Source: Solibacillus palustris
Lineage (GTDB): Bacteria; Bacillota; Bacilli; Bacillales_A; Planococcaceae
Assembly (NCBI RefSeq): GCF_022549215.1
Contig: NZ_JAKZFC010000001.1
Span: 186,001 to 250,000 of the forward strand
Reading direction: 5' to 3'
DNA length: 64,000 bases
The position numbers and the translations under genes are program-made. Shown here one piece after another: positions 41,529-50,826 of this stretch. Positions within the stretch are counted from its first letter, which is position 1, and every line of letters begins with the position of its first letter. A model generated the notes under the pieces. The model had not been told where the DNA came from and made no database searches. It saw only the letters and a list, made by a program, of their open reading frames with translations.

Positions 41529-41570
41529 AAAACCGCACCTACTTATGGTACGGTTCACCTTATCTAACGC
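41527..41570 (+). repeat. Dispersed hairpin repeat family B, copy 10
   Basis: AAACCGCACCTACTTATGGT, CGGTTCACC; the right arm is missing. This is the rightmost copy in the window. Confidence 0.6.
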
Positions 41571-41639
41571 TAAAAACTACTCCATACGATCATACACTAG
41601 CCCACCAGAAACTTACTACGAAGCGTTTCTCAAGTCCGC

Positions 41640-42677
41640 TTAAACCAGTACCGTCTCGTTAATACAAGCCAAAATCTCCTCTGCCACATTATGCGCAAGT
41701 TCTAGCTCAGATGTGAAGCCCACGCATGAACAGTTCATTTCGCCTAAGATGTATGTATCTTGACCATTTTCGTCTGTATCTAATATGAAATCGGCTGTCC
41801 AAATCAGTGGTAAATCATAGCCTCCTAATAGGGACGTGACTTCATCAAGCTGACCTAAAAAGCCGTGTACAAGCGTTATCCAATCATCCGGACTATCATA
41901 ACGGTATTGTGCGCCTGAGAATAATGTCGCGCTAAATGCATCTGCATCATCAGCGGGCTTTTTGTGTACCACATTAATCGGCTTGTTACGCAGCATGAAT
42001 AGACGAATTTCTCCTTCTTTAATGCGTGGTAGGAATGGCATATCAACAAGCATGCCGTTTGCGCCAACGATGTATTGCTCACAAAATGACATGAAGGCAT
42101 CGAGCTCATGATATTCTACATGATTGTCCTTTGCTTCCGTACATTTAATCTTCGCGTTTAATGGCACGACTAAATCGCCATCCTCTAACTCGTCTACTAA
42201 CTGCACGCGCCAAATACCTTCACCCGTTGACCCACGATTTTGCTTTAACACGCGCTCACCGTTAGCAAGTGATTTCGGGAATGTTGCTTTAAATTCTTCA
42301 ATTGTATAGTAGGCGTACGTATCTTCAGGAACTAATGATGTATGACGTAGCTTCACAAGTGCATCCTTCGCACCGTAACCGATCATCGCATCAGGGTGTG
42401 GCATCCCAACAACACCTGCTGCACATAATTCACGTAGCATTTCGAAATACTCGGCTTCATGCGCTAAGTTCCCAGGATTGATACGTGATACGTAAGCTAC
42501 CGCATTGTCTTTAACGTAGTTGAAAATTTCATCGCGCTTTTCTAACTCAAAGAAAATAACTTCTGCATCCTGCTCACGCTGTTTTAATGCTTCTACCATG
42601 GGCATCGTATCTGGACGATATCCATCTGGCCCTTTATCGCTTCCACTTTGTACTTCAAAAAATATGACTTTTTTCAA
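41640..42677 (-). CDS. Cj0069-like ATP-grasp family protein
   Basis: A protein of 345 residues: VIFFEVQSGSDKGPDGYRPD, EAEYFEMLRELCAAGVVGMP, HPDAMIGYGAKDALVKL, RVLKQNRGSTGEGIWRVQLV (ATP-grasp glycine loop), GEIRLFMLRNKPINVVHKKP and YILGEMNCSCVGF (metal-binding E and N). These are the ATP-grasp elements in order; the whole resembles the Cj0069 family. ATP-grasp enzymes join a carboxylate to an amine or thiol, so peptide or amino acid ligation is likely. The substrate is unknown. A purine-rich GAAAGGAG site precedes the ATG. It stands alone. Confidence 0.82.
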   Translation of the reverse strand: MKKVIFFEVQSGSDKGPDGYRPDTMPMVEALKQREQDAEVIFFELEKRDEIFNYVKDNAVAYVSRINPGNLAHEAEYFEMLRELCAAGVVGMPHPDAMIGYGAKDALVKLRHTSLVPEDTYAYYTIEEFKATFPKSLANGERVLKQNRGSTGEGIWRVQLVDELEDGDLVVPLNAKIKCTEAKDNHVEYHELDAFMSFCEQYIVGANGMLVDMPFLPRIKEGEIRLFMLRNKPINVVHKKPADDADAFSATLFSGAQYRYDSPDDWITLVHGFLGQLDEVTSLLGGYDLPLIWTADFILDTDENGQDTYILGEMNCSCVGFTSELELAHNVAEEILACINETVLV

Positions 42678-42699
42678 AATGTAATGCTCCTTTCGAATT

Positions 42700-43200
42700 A
42701 TGGCTTACAGGTTCATCATAGCTTAAAAAAAGAAATAGTAATATTAAGAAATTATAGCGATATTGTTACAAAATGCTGTTTTTACCTTAATATAGCTCCA
42801 ATAAAGCAAAGTAAATTACTCGTCTTTAACAAAAAATAAAGTGTAAATGTATAAATTTATAGTAATTTTTGAACTGTATAATAAATATTAATTTTAAGAT
42901 TATAGAATGAAAAACGAGAAATGAATAAATCTAAAAGAAAAAGCATGAAAAGTGTAAGAACAGTCCAAAATCAATAAATCATCAAAAATAGGCAAATAAA
43001 AATGCCAGCAATTAAAAATCTGCTCTAGTTAAAAAAGCTAAAATTTCGAATAAATTGTGTCGGCATTGAATATAGTTTGAAGTTTGAAAATGTTAGAAAA
43101 ATGGAAAAAAGAAAAGTTGGCATACAACGATTGAATGAAATGTCATTTTGTTGTAGCATGTATTTTTACGTAAAAGTGCGAAATGAAAGTTTTTACTTTC
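42700..43200. other. Gene-free AT-rich spacer upstream of helD
   Basis: No reading frame with a ribosome site, hairpin or repeat family was found on either strand. The 49 in-frame codons before the helD ATG belong here. Very AT-rich. Confidence 0.6.
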
Positions 43201-43223
43201 CAAGCATTTGGAGGCGACCGAAG

Positions 43224-45443
43224 ATGGAACAAACGATTTGGCAGCAAGAACAAACACATTTAAATGAAATTAGCACACTGTTAAAAAAACATATTGCGGA
43301 TTTAGAAACGCAATTACAAAAACAAAAAGGCGAAATTGTTGAGGAACGCACACAAGCTTCGGAGGAGTTTAATGATGTGTCGGGTGAAAACGCCATTCAA
43401 TTTTCGCAGATGCTACAAACGATGCAGTTACGAGAGCGCGAATATTTGCAGCAAAGTGATCAGCTAGCAAAGGCGCAAATTTTATATAAAAGCCCTTATT
43501 TTGGGCGTATTTCAATTGAAAATGAACAGGGCGAGAATGAACATTTATATATCGGACTTTCAACATTCCGTGAGCAACAAACCGATGACGTCTTAATTTT
43601 TGACTGGCGTGCACCGATTTCGAGCTTGTTTTATGAAAATAAGGTCGGTATGTCACGCTATCAAATTCCGAATGGCGAGTACATTGATGTTCTAATCGAG
43701 GGGCGCCGTCAATATAAAATAAAGTATGATGAGCTATTGCAGCTGTTTGATGCCGATATTTATGTAGGTGACGAAGTGTTACAGGGGCTATTAACGGATA
43801 CGGCAAAAGAAAAGATGAAGTCCATTGTCGCAACAATTCAAAGTGACCAAAATCTTGTTATACGTTCATCCAATAAGGATAATTTAATTGTACTTGGCCC
43901 ACCAGGTAGTGGTAAAACCTCGGTAGCGATGCAACGAATTGCTTTTCTACTATATGAATATCGCCAGTCGATGAATGCACGCAGTATTTTGCTCATTTCA
44001 CCGTCAGACCTATTCAACGACTATATTTCCAATGTATTACCTGAGCTAGGTGAAGAAAATGTACAACATACGACGTACTTTCATTTAGCGAAAGATGTAA
44101 AGCTATCGCACTATAAAATCGAAACAAATTACGAAAATATCGAACGCCTCTACACAGCAAGCCCAGATGCGCTAGCAAGCTATGCCTATAAAGGTTCACA
44201 TGGCTATGTAAAGCAGCTGCTCCATTATATTGAAAGTGTAAAAAAAGCAGGGATGCCGTTTTATAACTTAAAAATTGGGGAGGAGCTCTTTGCCTCTGCG
44301 AAAAAAATATCAGAGTTATTTTACACGCGCTTTGGCGGATTAGATATTGATTTTCGCCTAAAGAAAATTCGTACACTGTTACTCGAAAAAATCGCGCAGT
44401 GTAAAGCGAAAGATCGTAAAGCATTTATGAAGGAATTACAAGCGGTCACAACGTACATCGGTACAGATAAAGAAATCGAACAGCAAGTAAATGAGCGATT
44501 ACAAAAGAAATACGGCAAACTTGAAATGACTATCCAGCAGCTCGGCTTTGTGAATCTGAACAAAATGTATGTGCAATCACTGGCTTATCAAAAGGATGAT
44601 TTATGGACACAATCCGTTTCACAATCGACAGCAGAAACATTAAAAAAGCGCACAATCTATTATGAAGATTTAGCACCGATGATGTACTTACAAGCGGTTA
44701 TCAAAGGCATGTACGCCGACAATACCATTAAGCATATTGTTATCGATGAAATTCAGGATTATTCGTATTTACAGCTACTAGCCATTAAAGCGATGCATCC
44801 CAAAGCGCATTACACATTATTGGGCGACAAAAATCAGCTCGTGCACCCACAAATGAAGGATTCACTAGCAGAAACATTAGCCAAGCATTTTAAAGTAATC
44901 GAGCTCAACAAATCGTACCGTTCTACAAATGAAATTACCGATTTCATGAGTGCAATTTTAAATAATACAACAACGCTTTCGCTAGGAGTCTCAGGAGACA
45001 AGCCACAAATCATTCAAACAAATGATTTGCTAGGAAAAATAAAAGACTTAGCAGAAACGCAGTATGAAACGAACGACAGCTTTGTTATCTTGTGCAAAAA
45101 TAAAGCCGCGTGTGAGCAGCTATACACAGATTTGAAGCCGTTCATTCCAGAGCTACAATTGATTACCGAAAAGCAAAAGGTCTATATGAAAGGACTGCTC
45201 ATTATGCCCGGTTATATGGCGAAGGGCTTTGAGTTTACGACGGTTGTGTTAGCGGATGCAAATGCGCAAGCTTATGCTGAAGATATGGACGCGTATTTGC
45301 TGTACACAATTGCTTCTCGTGCGACACGTAAATTATTTTTACTAACGGAAGGAACATTACCAAAAGCGCTTGCACATATTGGTGAGCAGTATTTTCGTAA
45401 AGAAGTGAACATATTGGGGAATAAAGCGTCTAACAAAAGATAA
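43224..45443 (+). CDS. helD: RNA polymerase recycling motor ATPase HelD (UvrD/Rep-like)
   Basis: A protein of 739 residues. An N-terminal coiled coil (about residues 1-70, rich in EERTQASEEF-type heptads) inserts into RNA polymerase channels in HelD. YKSPYFGRISIENEQGENEH and DVLIFDWRAPISSLFY are HelD-specific. Walker A GPPGSGKTS lies near residue 226; IKHIVIDEIQDYSYLQL is motif II, YTLLGDKNQLVHP motif III and ELNKSYRSTNEI motif IV, with the C-terminal RecA domain after. It removes stalled RNA polymerase from DNA. The ATG at 43224 has TTGGAGG nine bases upstream; earlier codons in frame are low-complexity. The uppP gene follows after 20 bases and is probably co-transcribed. Confidence 0.93.
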   Translation: MEQTIWQQEQTHLNEISTLLKKHIADLETQLQKQKGEIVEERTQASEEFNDVSGENAIQFSQMLQTMQLREREYLQQSDQLAKAQILYKSPYFGRISIENEQGENEHLYIGLSTFREQQTDDVLIFDWRAPISSLFYENKVGMSRYQIPNGEYIDVLIEGRRQYKIKYDELLQLFDADIYVGDEVLQGLLTDTAKEKMKSIVATIQSDQNLVIRSSNKDNLIVLGPPGSGKTSVAMQRIAFLLYEYRQSMNARSILLISPSDLFNDYISNVLPELGEENVQHTTYFHLAKDVKLSHYKIETNYENIERLYTASPDALASYAYKGSHGYVKQLLHYIESVKKAGMPFYNLKIGEELFASAKKISELFYTRFGGLDIDFRLKKIRTLLLEKIAQCKAKDRKAFMKELQAVTTYIGTDKEIEQQVNERLQKKYGKLEMTIQQLGFVNLNKMYVQSLAYQKDDLWTQSVSQSTAETLKKRTIYYEDLAPMMYLQAVIKGMYADNTIKHIVIDEIQDYSYLQLLAIKAMHPKAHYTLLGDKNQLVHPQMKDSLAETLAKHFKVIELNKSYRSTNEITDFMSAILNNTTTLSLGVSGDKPQIIQTNDLLGKIKDLAETQYETNDSFVILCKNKAACEQLYTDLKPFIPELQLITEKQKVYMKGLLIMPGYMAKGFEFTTVVLADANAQAYAEDMDAYLLYTIASRATRKLFLLTEGTLPKALAHIGEQYFRKEVNILGNKASNKR

Positions 45444-45463
45444 CTATTTTTTAGGAGATGCAG

Positions 45464-46279
45464 ATGGAAAACTTCGATTTGATTTTAATGTTAAAGCATT
45501 TGATCATCGGCTTAGTGCAAGGTTTTACGGAGCCAATTCCAGTTTCATCAAGCGGCCATGTCATGATTGCCAGTGAGATTTTAGGAATGGGTGAGCAAGG
45601 CTTTACGTTCGCAATTTTAACAAACACCGCGTCACTAATTGCGATTATGTTTATTTACCGTGAAGATATTATACGATTAATGACAGGCTTTTTGTTATTT
45701 ATTAAAACACGTAAAAAGCGCTATCGAGCAGATTTCAACTTCGCTTTATATATCATTATCGGCTCGATTCCAGCTGGTGTGTTAGGGATTTTGTTGAGCG
45801 ATTATATTGCGGATAATGTGAGTATGACATTGATTGCGATGATGCTATTTGTGACCGGAATTGCCCTATGGTTAATTCGGAATATGCGCGGTACAAAACG
45901 CGATGGTGATTTAACGGCAAAAGATGCTTTTATCGTAGGTCTTGGGCAAGCGGTCGCTTTAACACCAGGGATTAGCCGTTCAGGTGCAACAATTATCTCG
46001 TCGATTGCAGTCGGCATGAAACAAGAAACCGCATTACGCTTTTCGTTTATGCTATACATCCCAGTAAGCTTAGGCGGAGTTGTACTAGGAATTAGCGATT
46101 TTATGGATGAGCCAAACAAAATGGACTTGGCTCTTCCGTATGCAGTCACATTCTTTGCGACATTATTCATGACCTACTTTGCCATGCGTTGGTTCATGGG
46201 CATTATGAAAAACGGAAAACTACATTATTTCACATACTACTGCTTCCTAGTAGGTATACTGCTATTGATTTTCTTCTAA
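45464..46279 (+). CDS. uppP: Undecaprenyl-diphosphatase UppP/BacA
   Basis: A membrane protein of 271 residues, the normal length, with about eight segments. LVQGFTEPIPVSSSGHVMIA (near residue 16) carries the Q/E-x3-E and S-S-G-H motif, and LTPGISRSGATIISS (near 166) the second catalytic motif P-G-x-S-R-S-x-x-T. It dephosphorylates undecaprenyl diphosphate at the outer face of the membrane, recycling the carrier for wall synthesis and giving bacitracin tolerance. EPIP replaces the common EFLP. The ATG at 45464 has AGGAG seven bases upstream. A terminator follows. Confidence 0.93.
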   Translation: MENFDLILMLKHLIIGLVQGFTEPIPVSSSGHVMIASEILGMGEQGFTFAILTNTASLIAIMFIYREDIIRLMTGFLLFIKTRKKRYRADFNFALYIIIGSIPAGVLGILLSDYIADNVSMTLIAMMLFVTGIALWLIRNMRGTKRDGDLTAKDAFIVGLGQAVALTPGISRSGATIISSIAVGMKQETALRFSFMLYIPVSLGGVVLGISDFMDEPNKMDLALPYAVTFFATLFMTYFAMRWFMGIMKNGKLHYFTYYCFLVGILLLIFF

Positions 46280-46285
46280 ACCAAT

Positions 46286-46327
46286 TAAAGCATCATTTCT
46301 ATTTAAGAAGGGAATGGTGCTTTTTTC
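46286..46327 (+). terminator. Intrinsic terminator after uppP
   Basis: AAAGCATCATT pairs with AATGGTGCTTT and a T run follows. Confidence 0.75.
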
Positions 46328-46451
46328 TAATTCGAACAACCGCTGTTTCGCTTATTGTCTTTCATACAGTAGCCTATCCATTATTTCGAAAAGAAGGCAT
46401 TATACAGTACACTTTATTCAAAAATTTTGTAATAGAAACAAAATTTCAATT

Positions 46452-46686
46452 TAGAGTAGAGTGCCGCGAAGTGAAGTAAGGCTCAAATGCCATATGATTT
46501 GAGCCTTACTTTGCGACGAAAGCGTAGCGACAGGAGCACATTTCTTGGGGGCGACTCCTAGAGGATCAAGCGTGCGCGTAAAATCAGGTTGCTCCTGCGA
46601 TTACTCGTCGCAAAGCTTTGAAGCCACGCCCTCAGGAAAGCGTCCGGCGTAGCGTAGCAGAACGAATTTTATTAGATAAATGCACT
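46452..46686 (+). repeat. Dispersed repeat family D, long copy
   Basis: The frame GGGGGCGACTCCTAGAGGAT...AGCCACGCCC-CAGGAAAGCGTCC-CGTAGCAGAACG matches the copy at 6241. This copy also carries a 14-base-pair hairpin (AGTAAGGCTCAAAT with ATTTGAGCCTTACT, 46476-46510) and a distant pairing TTTGCGACGA/TCGTCGCAAA. It fills most of the uppP-aminotransferase gap. Confidence 0.72.
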
Positions 46687-46890
46687 TGATTCTAAATTTT
46701 GTATTGGAAAATACTTGTTATGAAGATTAAGTAAACATTTTCTCAAAAACCTCTGTAAACCCTAACGCATTCATGTCATAATTCTACTAACAGTCGGTAA
46801 GTATATGCTAAAAAGTGACATGCCTATTGTAACGCAAACTAAAAAGTGATAAAATTTTGAAAATTTAAAATAAAGGGAAGAGAACTCAAC

Positions 46891-48057
46891 ATGCAATATT
46901 CTGATAGTATTTTAAACACACCATCCTCATTCATCCGCAACATTTTAAAAGTAACGGATTCTGCGGATGTCATTTCATTTGCAGGGGGTTTACCGAATCC
47001 GATTTCATTTCCAATCGATGCGCTTAAAGCGTCAGTAAATCACGCAATTGATGAGAGTGGTGCAAAGCTGTTCCAATATTCAACGACACAAGGTTATTTA
47101 CCGCTGCGTCAGTATATTGCAGAAAAATACAATAAAAAACAACCCGGCTTAAATTACACAGCCGATGATGTATTAATTACAACAGGTTCACAGCAAGCGT
47201 TAGAACTGATTTCAAAAGTACTTTTAAACAAGGGAGACGGCGTTGTTATTGAAGAGCCTGGCTATCTAGGGGCAATCCAGGCGTTCACATTACGCGAGCC
47301 ACAATTTTATGGCGTGACGTTAGAAAACGAGGGCATTAATGTTGCCGAATTAAAGACCGCATTAAAACAGCCAAATGTAAAAATGGTGTATACGGTACCG
47401 AACTTCCAAAATCCAACGGGGCTAACGTATACGAAAGAGCGTCGTGAAGCGGTTTATGAAGCCATTAAGGATGAAGATGTTATTTTCATCGAGGACGATC
47501 CATACGGTGAATTACGTTTTACTGGAGAGCATTTACCGTACATCGCAGCAGGGAAAATGACAAATAGCGTCGTTCTCGGTTCGTTTTCAAAAACGGTAAC
47601 ACCAGGTATGCGTTTAGGTTATATTTTAACGAAAAATCATGAGCTACTAAATCATATCGAAACAGCCAAACAAGCGTCTGATTTGCATACGAACATTTTT
47701 GCACAATATATTTTACATGACTACTTAACAAACAATGCCTACGAAGAGCATGTCGAAAAAATTATCGCACTCTATAAAGAACAGGCAAATGCGATGTTAG
47801 CCGCAATGGAAAAATACTTCCCAGCACATGTCTCGTACACAAAACCAGAGGGCGGCATGTTCATCTGGGTAACGATGAACAACGGCGCCAACGCACTAGA
47901 AAAATTCCACGAGGCAATGGAACAAAAAGTAGCCTTTGTACCGGGGAATCCATTTTACACATCCAAGTCAGACGTCAACACAATGCGCCTGAATTATACA
48001 AACGCTACACCCGAAATGATAGAAGAGGGCATTAAGCGCTTAGGTCAAATTTTATAA
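46891..48057 (+). CDS. PLP-dependent aminotransferase, class I/II (2-aminoadipate type)
   Basis: A protein of 388 residues without a MocR-type DNA-binding domain. VISFAGGLPNPISFPIDALK, YSTTQGYLPLRQYIA, ITTGSQQALELISKV, VYTVPNFQNPTGLTYT, FIEDDPYGELRF and VVLGSFSKTVTPGMRLGYIL (PLP lysine) are in order, as in LysN/KAT II-like aminotransferases acting on aromatic or branched amino acids or 2-aminoadipate. The C-terminal MRLNYTNATPEMI is typical. GGGAAGAG precedes the ATG. Single-gene unit; the amino donor is not certain. Confidence 0.92.
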   Translation: MQYSDSILNTPSSFIRNILKVTDSADVISFAGGLPNPISFPIDALKASVNHAIDESGAKLFQYSTTQGYLPLRQYIAEKYNKKQPGLNYTADDVLITTGSQQALELISKVLLNKGDGVVIEEPGYLGAIQAFTLREPQFYGVTLENEGINVAELKTALKQPNVKMVYTVPNFQNPTGLTYTKERREAVYEAIKDEDVIFIEDDPYGELRFTGEHLPYIAAGKMTNSVVLGSFSKTVTPGMRLGYILTKNHELLNHIETAKQASDLHTNIFAQYILHDYLTNNAYEEHVEKIIALYKEQANAMLAAMEKYFPAHVSYTKPEGGMFIWVTMNNGANALEKFHEAMEQKVAFVPGNPFYTSKSDVNTMRLNYTNATPEMIEEGIKRLGQIL

Positions 48058-48069
48058 AGCATGCATACG

Positions 48070-48112
48070 AAAAGCCATTGTCTTGAAATCAACAGGACAA
48101 TGGCTTTAAATT
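48070..48112 (+). terminator. Intrinsic terminator after the aminotransferase
   Basis: AAAGCCATTGTC pairs with GACAATGGCTTT and AT-rich sequence follows. Confidence 0.8.
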
Positions 48113-48191
48113 TTGTACAAAATTTAAACATATGGAAATAAATAGTATACTAATAGTGACTGAATTTTCGAGATTTAAGGAGTGTATTGTT

Positions 48192-49124
48192 ATGCAATTA
48201 AAAATTGACGAAGTAATCGAATTAGGAGAATCACTTTTACCTCCGTTTCTATTGGATTTTCAACAAGCTATCACGAACATTTACACGGATGTGACAAAGC
48301 TAAACTTATTAAAAGATCAATTACAAAAGAAGAGGGAAATTTATATCCACACGCAACAGCTAGGGCATTATGAAAAGCTAACCGTTGCGGAGACATTTCG
48401 CTTTTATAACGATTTATATAATGGGAAGCAGAACACGGATCAGTTAATTAAAGAATTTGGTTTTGAACAGCAGCGAAAAACACGCGTTAGTGAACTTTCA
48501 ACGAATGAACGCCAAGTGTTAAGTTTTATCCAACCTTATTTAGAGGATAAAAAGCTCTTTGTATTCATTGAGCCATTTCAAAATTTACAATTAAATGAAC
48601 GGAAGTTGCTTTTACATTTAATGATGCAGTTCAAGCGAGTACATAAAAATATTTTAATACTTTCGAATAACTTAGAGCATTTAATTATGGTAGGTGGCGA
48701 AATTTTTAGACTCGATACAGATGGATTACATACGTTAGATGTAAAAGATGAACAGACTGACTCAGCCCCAATCGAAACAACCAAATTAAAGATTGAAAAA
48801 ATTCCTACGAAAACAAACGACAAGATTATTTTATTTAATCCCCCTGAGATTGATTACATAGAAAGTGTGGAAGGGGAAGTTTACATATATGTTGCTGGAG
48901 AAGGTTATTCATGTGCGTGGACGTTAAATGAATTAGAAAAACGACTCATGCATTTTGGCTTTTTTAGATGCCACCGTTCTTATATCGTCAATTTACAAAA
49001 GGTACGTGAAATCATTTCATGGACACGCAACAGTTATAGCTTGGTTTTACAAGGAACTTCTAAATCAGAAGTACCGCTATCTCGAAATAAACTATCAGAG
49101 CTAAAGGAGCTTGTCGGAATTTAA
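48192..49124 (+). CDS. LytTR response regulator-like protein with degenerate ABC-ATPase domain
   Basis: A protein of 310 residues. Residues about 60-190 resemble the second half of an ABC ATPase: LTVAETFRFYNDLYN, then VSELSTNERQVLSFIQPYLE (signature-like LS-x-N-E-R-Q) and KLFVFIEPFQNLQLNERKLL (Walker B-like). There is no Walker A, so ATP binding is doubtful. The C-terminal LytTR DNA-binding domain (about 205-310) has PPEIDYIESVEGEVYIYV, FFRCHRSYIVNLQKVREI and VPLSRNKLSELKEL. It lies just upstream of an ABC-2 type transporter in the same direction and probably controls it. The ATG at 48192 has AAGGAG eight bases ahead; 20 upstream codons do not. Confidence 0.85.
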   Translation: MQLKIDEVIELGESLLPPFLLDFQQAITNIYTDVTKLNLLKDQLQKKREIYIHTQQLGHYEKLTVAETFRFYNDLYNGKQNTDQLIKEFGFEQQRKTRVSELSTNERQVLSFIQPYLEDKKLFVFIEPFQNLQLNERKLLLHLMMQFKRVHKNILILSNNLEHLIMVGGEIFRLDTDGLHTLDVKDEQTDSAPIETTKLKIEKIPTKTNDKIILFNPPEIDYIESVEGEVYIYVAGEGYSCAWTLNELEKRLMHFGFFRCHRSYIVNLQKVREIISWTRNSYSLVLQGTSKSEVPLSRNKLSELKELVGI

Positions 49125-49270
49125 CGTATTTCCTGGGAAATCTCCTGTACCATTCACCGTCAAATAACACTAAACAGCAACAAAAAGCTACAACTCACGT
49201 ACAAAATAATGCATGAGCTGACAGAGTCCTTTAAATTGATGGTAACAACCGAATTAAAGGAGGCACTAAT

Positions 49271-50119
49271 ATGACAACGATTATTGATGTGCAAAACATG
49301 CGAATGAAATTTGGAAGCGAGGAAGCATTAAAGGATGTTTCATTTTCCATTAAAAAAGGAGAGATTTTTGGCTTCTTAGGTCCAAGCGGTTCAGGCAAGA
49401 CAACAACCATTAAAATACTGACAGCGCAATTAACGCAGTCAAGTGGCCATGCTTTTGTTTTCGGGCAGCCTGCGAGTGACATGCATAAGCCACAGCAAAA
49501 AGCGAAAATAGGCTTACTTACGGATAATAGCGGACTTTATCAACGCTTAACGGTCGAAGAAAATTTATTATTATACAGTAATTTATACGGTATTTCGAAT
49601 AACGCTGTTGAAGAAGCATTACAATTTGTTAATTTGCAAAATCAGCGTAAGAAAAAGGTCAGCCAGCTTTCAAAAGGGATGCTGCAGCGTGTCATTTTAG
49701 CGCGAACAATTATGCATAAACCGCAGCTATTGTTTTTAGATGAGCCGACATCCGCGCTAGATCCTGTGAATGCGCAACATATTTATAGAGGTTTACGAAA
49801 ATTAAATGAATTAGGCACGACGATCTTTTTGACAACGCACAATATGGCAGAAGCAGAGCTACTTTGTGACCGCGTTGCCTTCTTACACAAAGGGGAAATT
49901 CGCGAATTGGATACACCCGCTGCCTTAAAGAAAAAGTACAGTGACCATTCATTTACGATTGAATTAGATACAGGGGAGCGACATGTTGTTGTGAATGGTG
50001 AGGAAGATGCCGTAAGCGTAATGAACTGGATGAAAAATGATCAAATCGCACGTATGCATTCAAATGAGCCATCATTAGGGGATATTTTCGTAAAATTAAC
50101 AGGGAGTGATTTACTATGA
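49271..50119 (+). CDS. ABC transporter ATP-binding protein
   Basis: A protein of 282 residues. It has Walker A GPSGSGKTT (near residue 37), Q-loop neighbourhood KIGLLTDNSGLYQRLTVEEN, signature LSKGMLQRVILA, Walker B PQLLFLDEPTSALDP and the H-loop FLTTHNMAEAELL. It powers the permease encoded next, with which it overlaps in ATGA. Such two-component exporters move peptides, lipids or drugs. AAAGGAGG precedes the ATG. The preceding LytTR-type gene is the likely regulator. Confidence 0.93.
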   Translation: MTTIIDVQNMRMKFGSEEALKDVSFSIKKGEIFGFLGPSGSGKTTTIKILTAQLTQSSGHAFVFGQPASDMHKPQQKAKIGLLTDNSGLYQRLTVEENLLLYSNLYGISNNAVEEALQFVNLQNQRKKKVSQLSKGMLQRVILARTIMHKPQLLFLDEPTSALDPVNAQHIYRGLRKLNELGTTIFLTTHNMAEAELLCDRVAFLHKGEIRELDTPAALKKKYSDHSFTIELDTGERHVVVNGEEDAVSVMNWMKNDQIARMHSNEPSLGDIFVKLTGSDLL

Positions 50120-50826
50120 ACGTATCATTAAAACGTATTCAAGCTATTTTCATGAAGGATTATAAAGAATTTTCTCGAAATTACGCAATTTCAATGGTAA
50201 TCTTTTTACCACTTATTTTAGCCCTTATGTACCGCCAAACAGGTGCAGAATCGATACAAAGTTACTTTTTACCACTCAATATGACATTTTCGATGGTAAC
50301 AGCATATGTACAATCGTGTTTAATTGCGGAAGAAAAAGAACGCAATACATTACGTAGTCTCATGATGTCTCCTGCATCAATAGCGGATATTTTATTAGGA
50401 AAAAGCTTGCTTGTCTTTATCTTGACTGGGGTCATTTTAGCGGTAAGTGCGTATATTGTTGGGTACGCTCCGAGTCAAGTAGTCCCTATTGTTTTGGTTT
50501 TAGCGATTTCAACGGTATTTTATTTAGCTGTCGGAACAATTTGTGGCTTATTTACAAAGTCTGTAATGGAAGCATCATTAGCGGTTTTACCCATCATACT
50601 CGTGTTTTCGTTTGGTCCAATGGCCTTGAATTTAACTGAAACGAACGTTATGTATAAAATTGCACAATGGCTACCAAGTGCGCAGTTGGTAATTTTAGCA
50701 GAACATTCGCAGCAGGGCGCTTCAGTGGGGGAGATTGTCCAACCATTACTACTGATTACTATTTGGACAGTGGTCGCAATTGTCATAGCAGTTCTTTTAT
50801 TTAAAAAACGAACAAAAGATGAATAG
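50116..50826 (+). CDS. ABC-2 type permease
   Basis: A membrane protein of 236 residues with six hydrophobic segments: YAISMVIFLPLILALMY, MVTAYVQSCLIAEEKERNTL, LLVFILTGVILAVSAYIVGY, VVPIVLVLAISTVFYLAVG, LAVLPIILVFSFGPMAL and PLLLITIWTVVAIVIAVLLF. The EEKERNTLRSLMMSPAS loop is typical of ABC-2 permeases and contacts the ATPase. It starts within the ATPase stop (ATGA). Export is likely; the cargo is unknown. A family A repeat begins at its stop codon. Confidence 0.9.
   Translation: MNVSLKRIQAIFMKDYKEFSRNYAISMVIFLPLILALMYRQTGAESIQSYFLPLNMTFSMVTAYVQSCLIAEEKERNTLRSLMMSPASIADILLGKSLLVFILTGVILAVSAYIVGYAPSQVVPIVLVLAISTVFYLAVGTICGLFTKSVMEASLAVLPIILVFSFGPMALNLTETNVMYKIAQWLPSAQLVILAEHSQQGASVGEIVQPLLLITIWTVVAIVIAVLLFKKRTKDE

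Noticed and set aside
43077..43223. 49-codon N-terminal extension of HelD
   Set aside because: No ribosome site at 43077; TTGGAGG stands just before the ATG at 43224 and HelD normally starts there.
46189..46479. 96-codon open frame overlapping the uppP 3' end
   Set aside because: It overlaps uppP in another frame and runs across its terminator.
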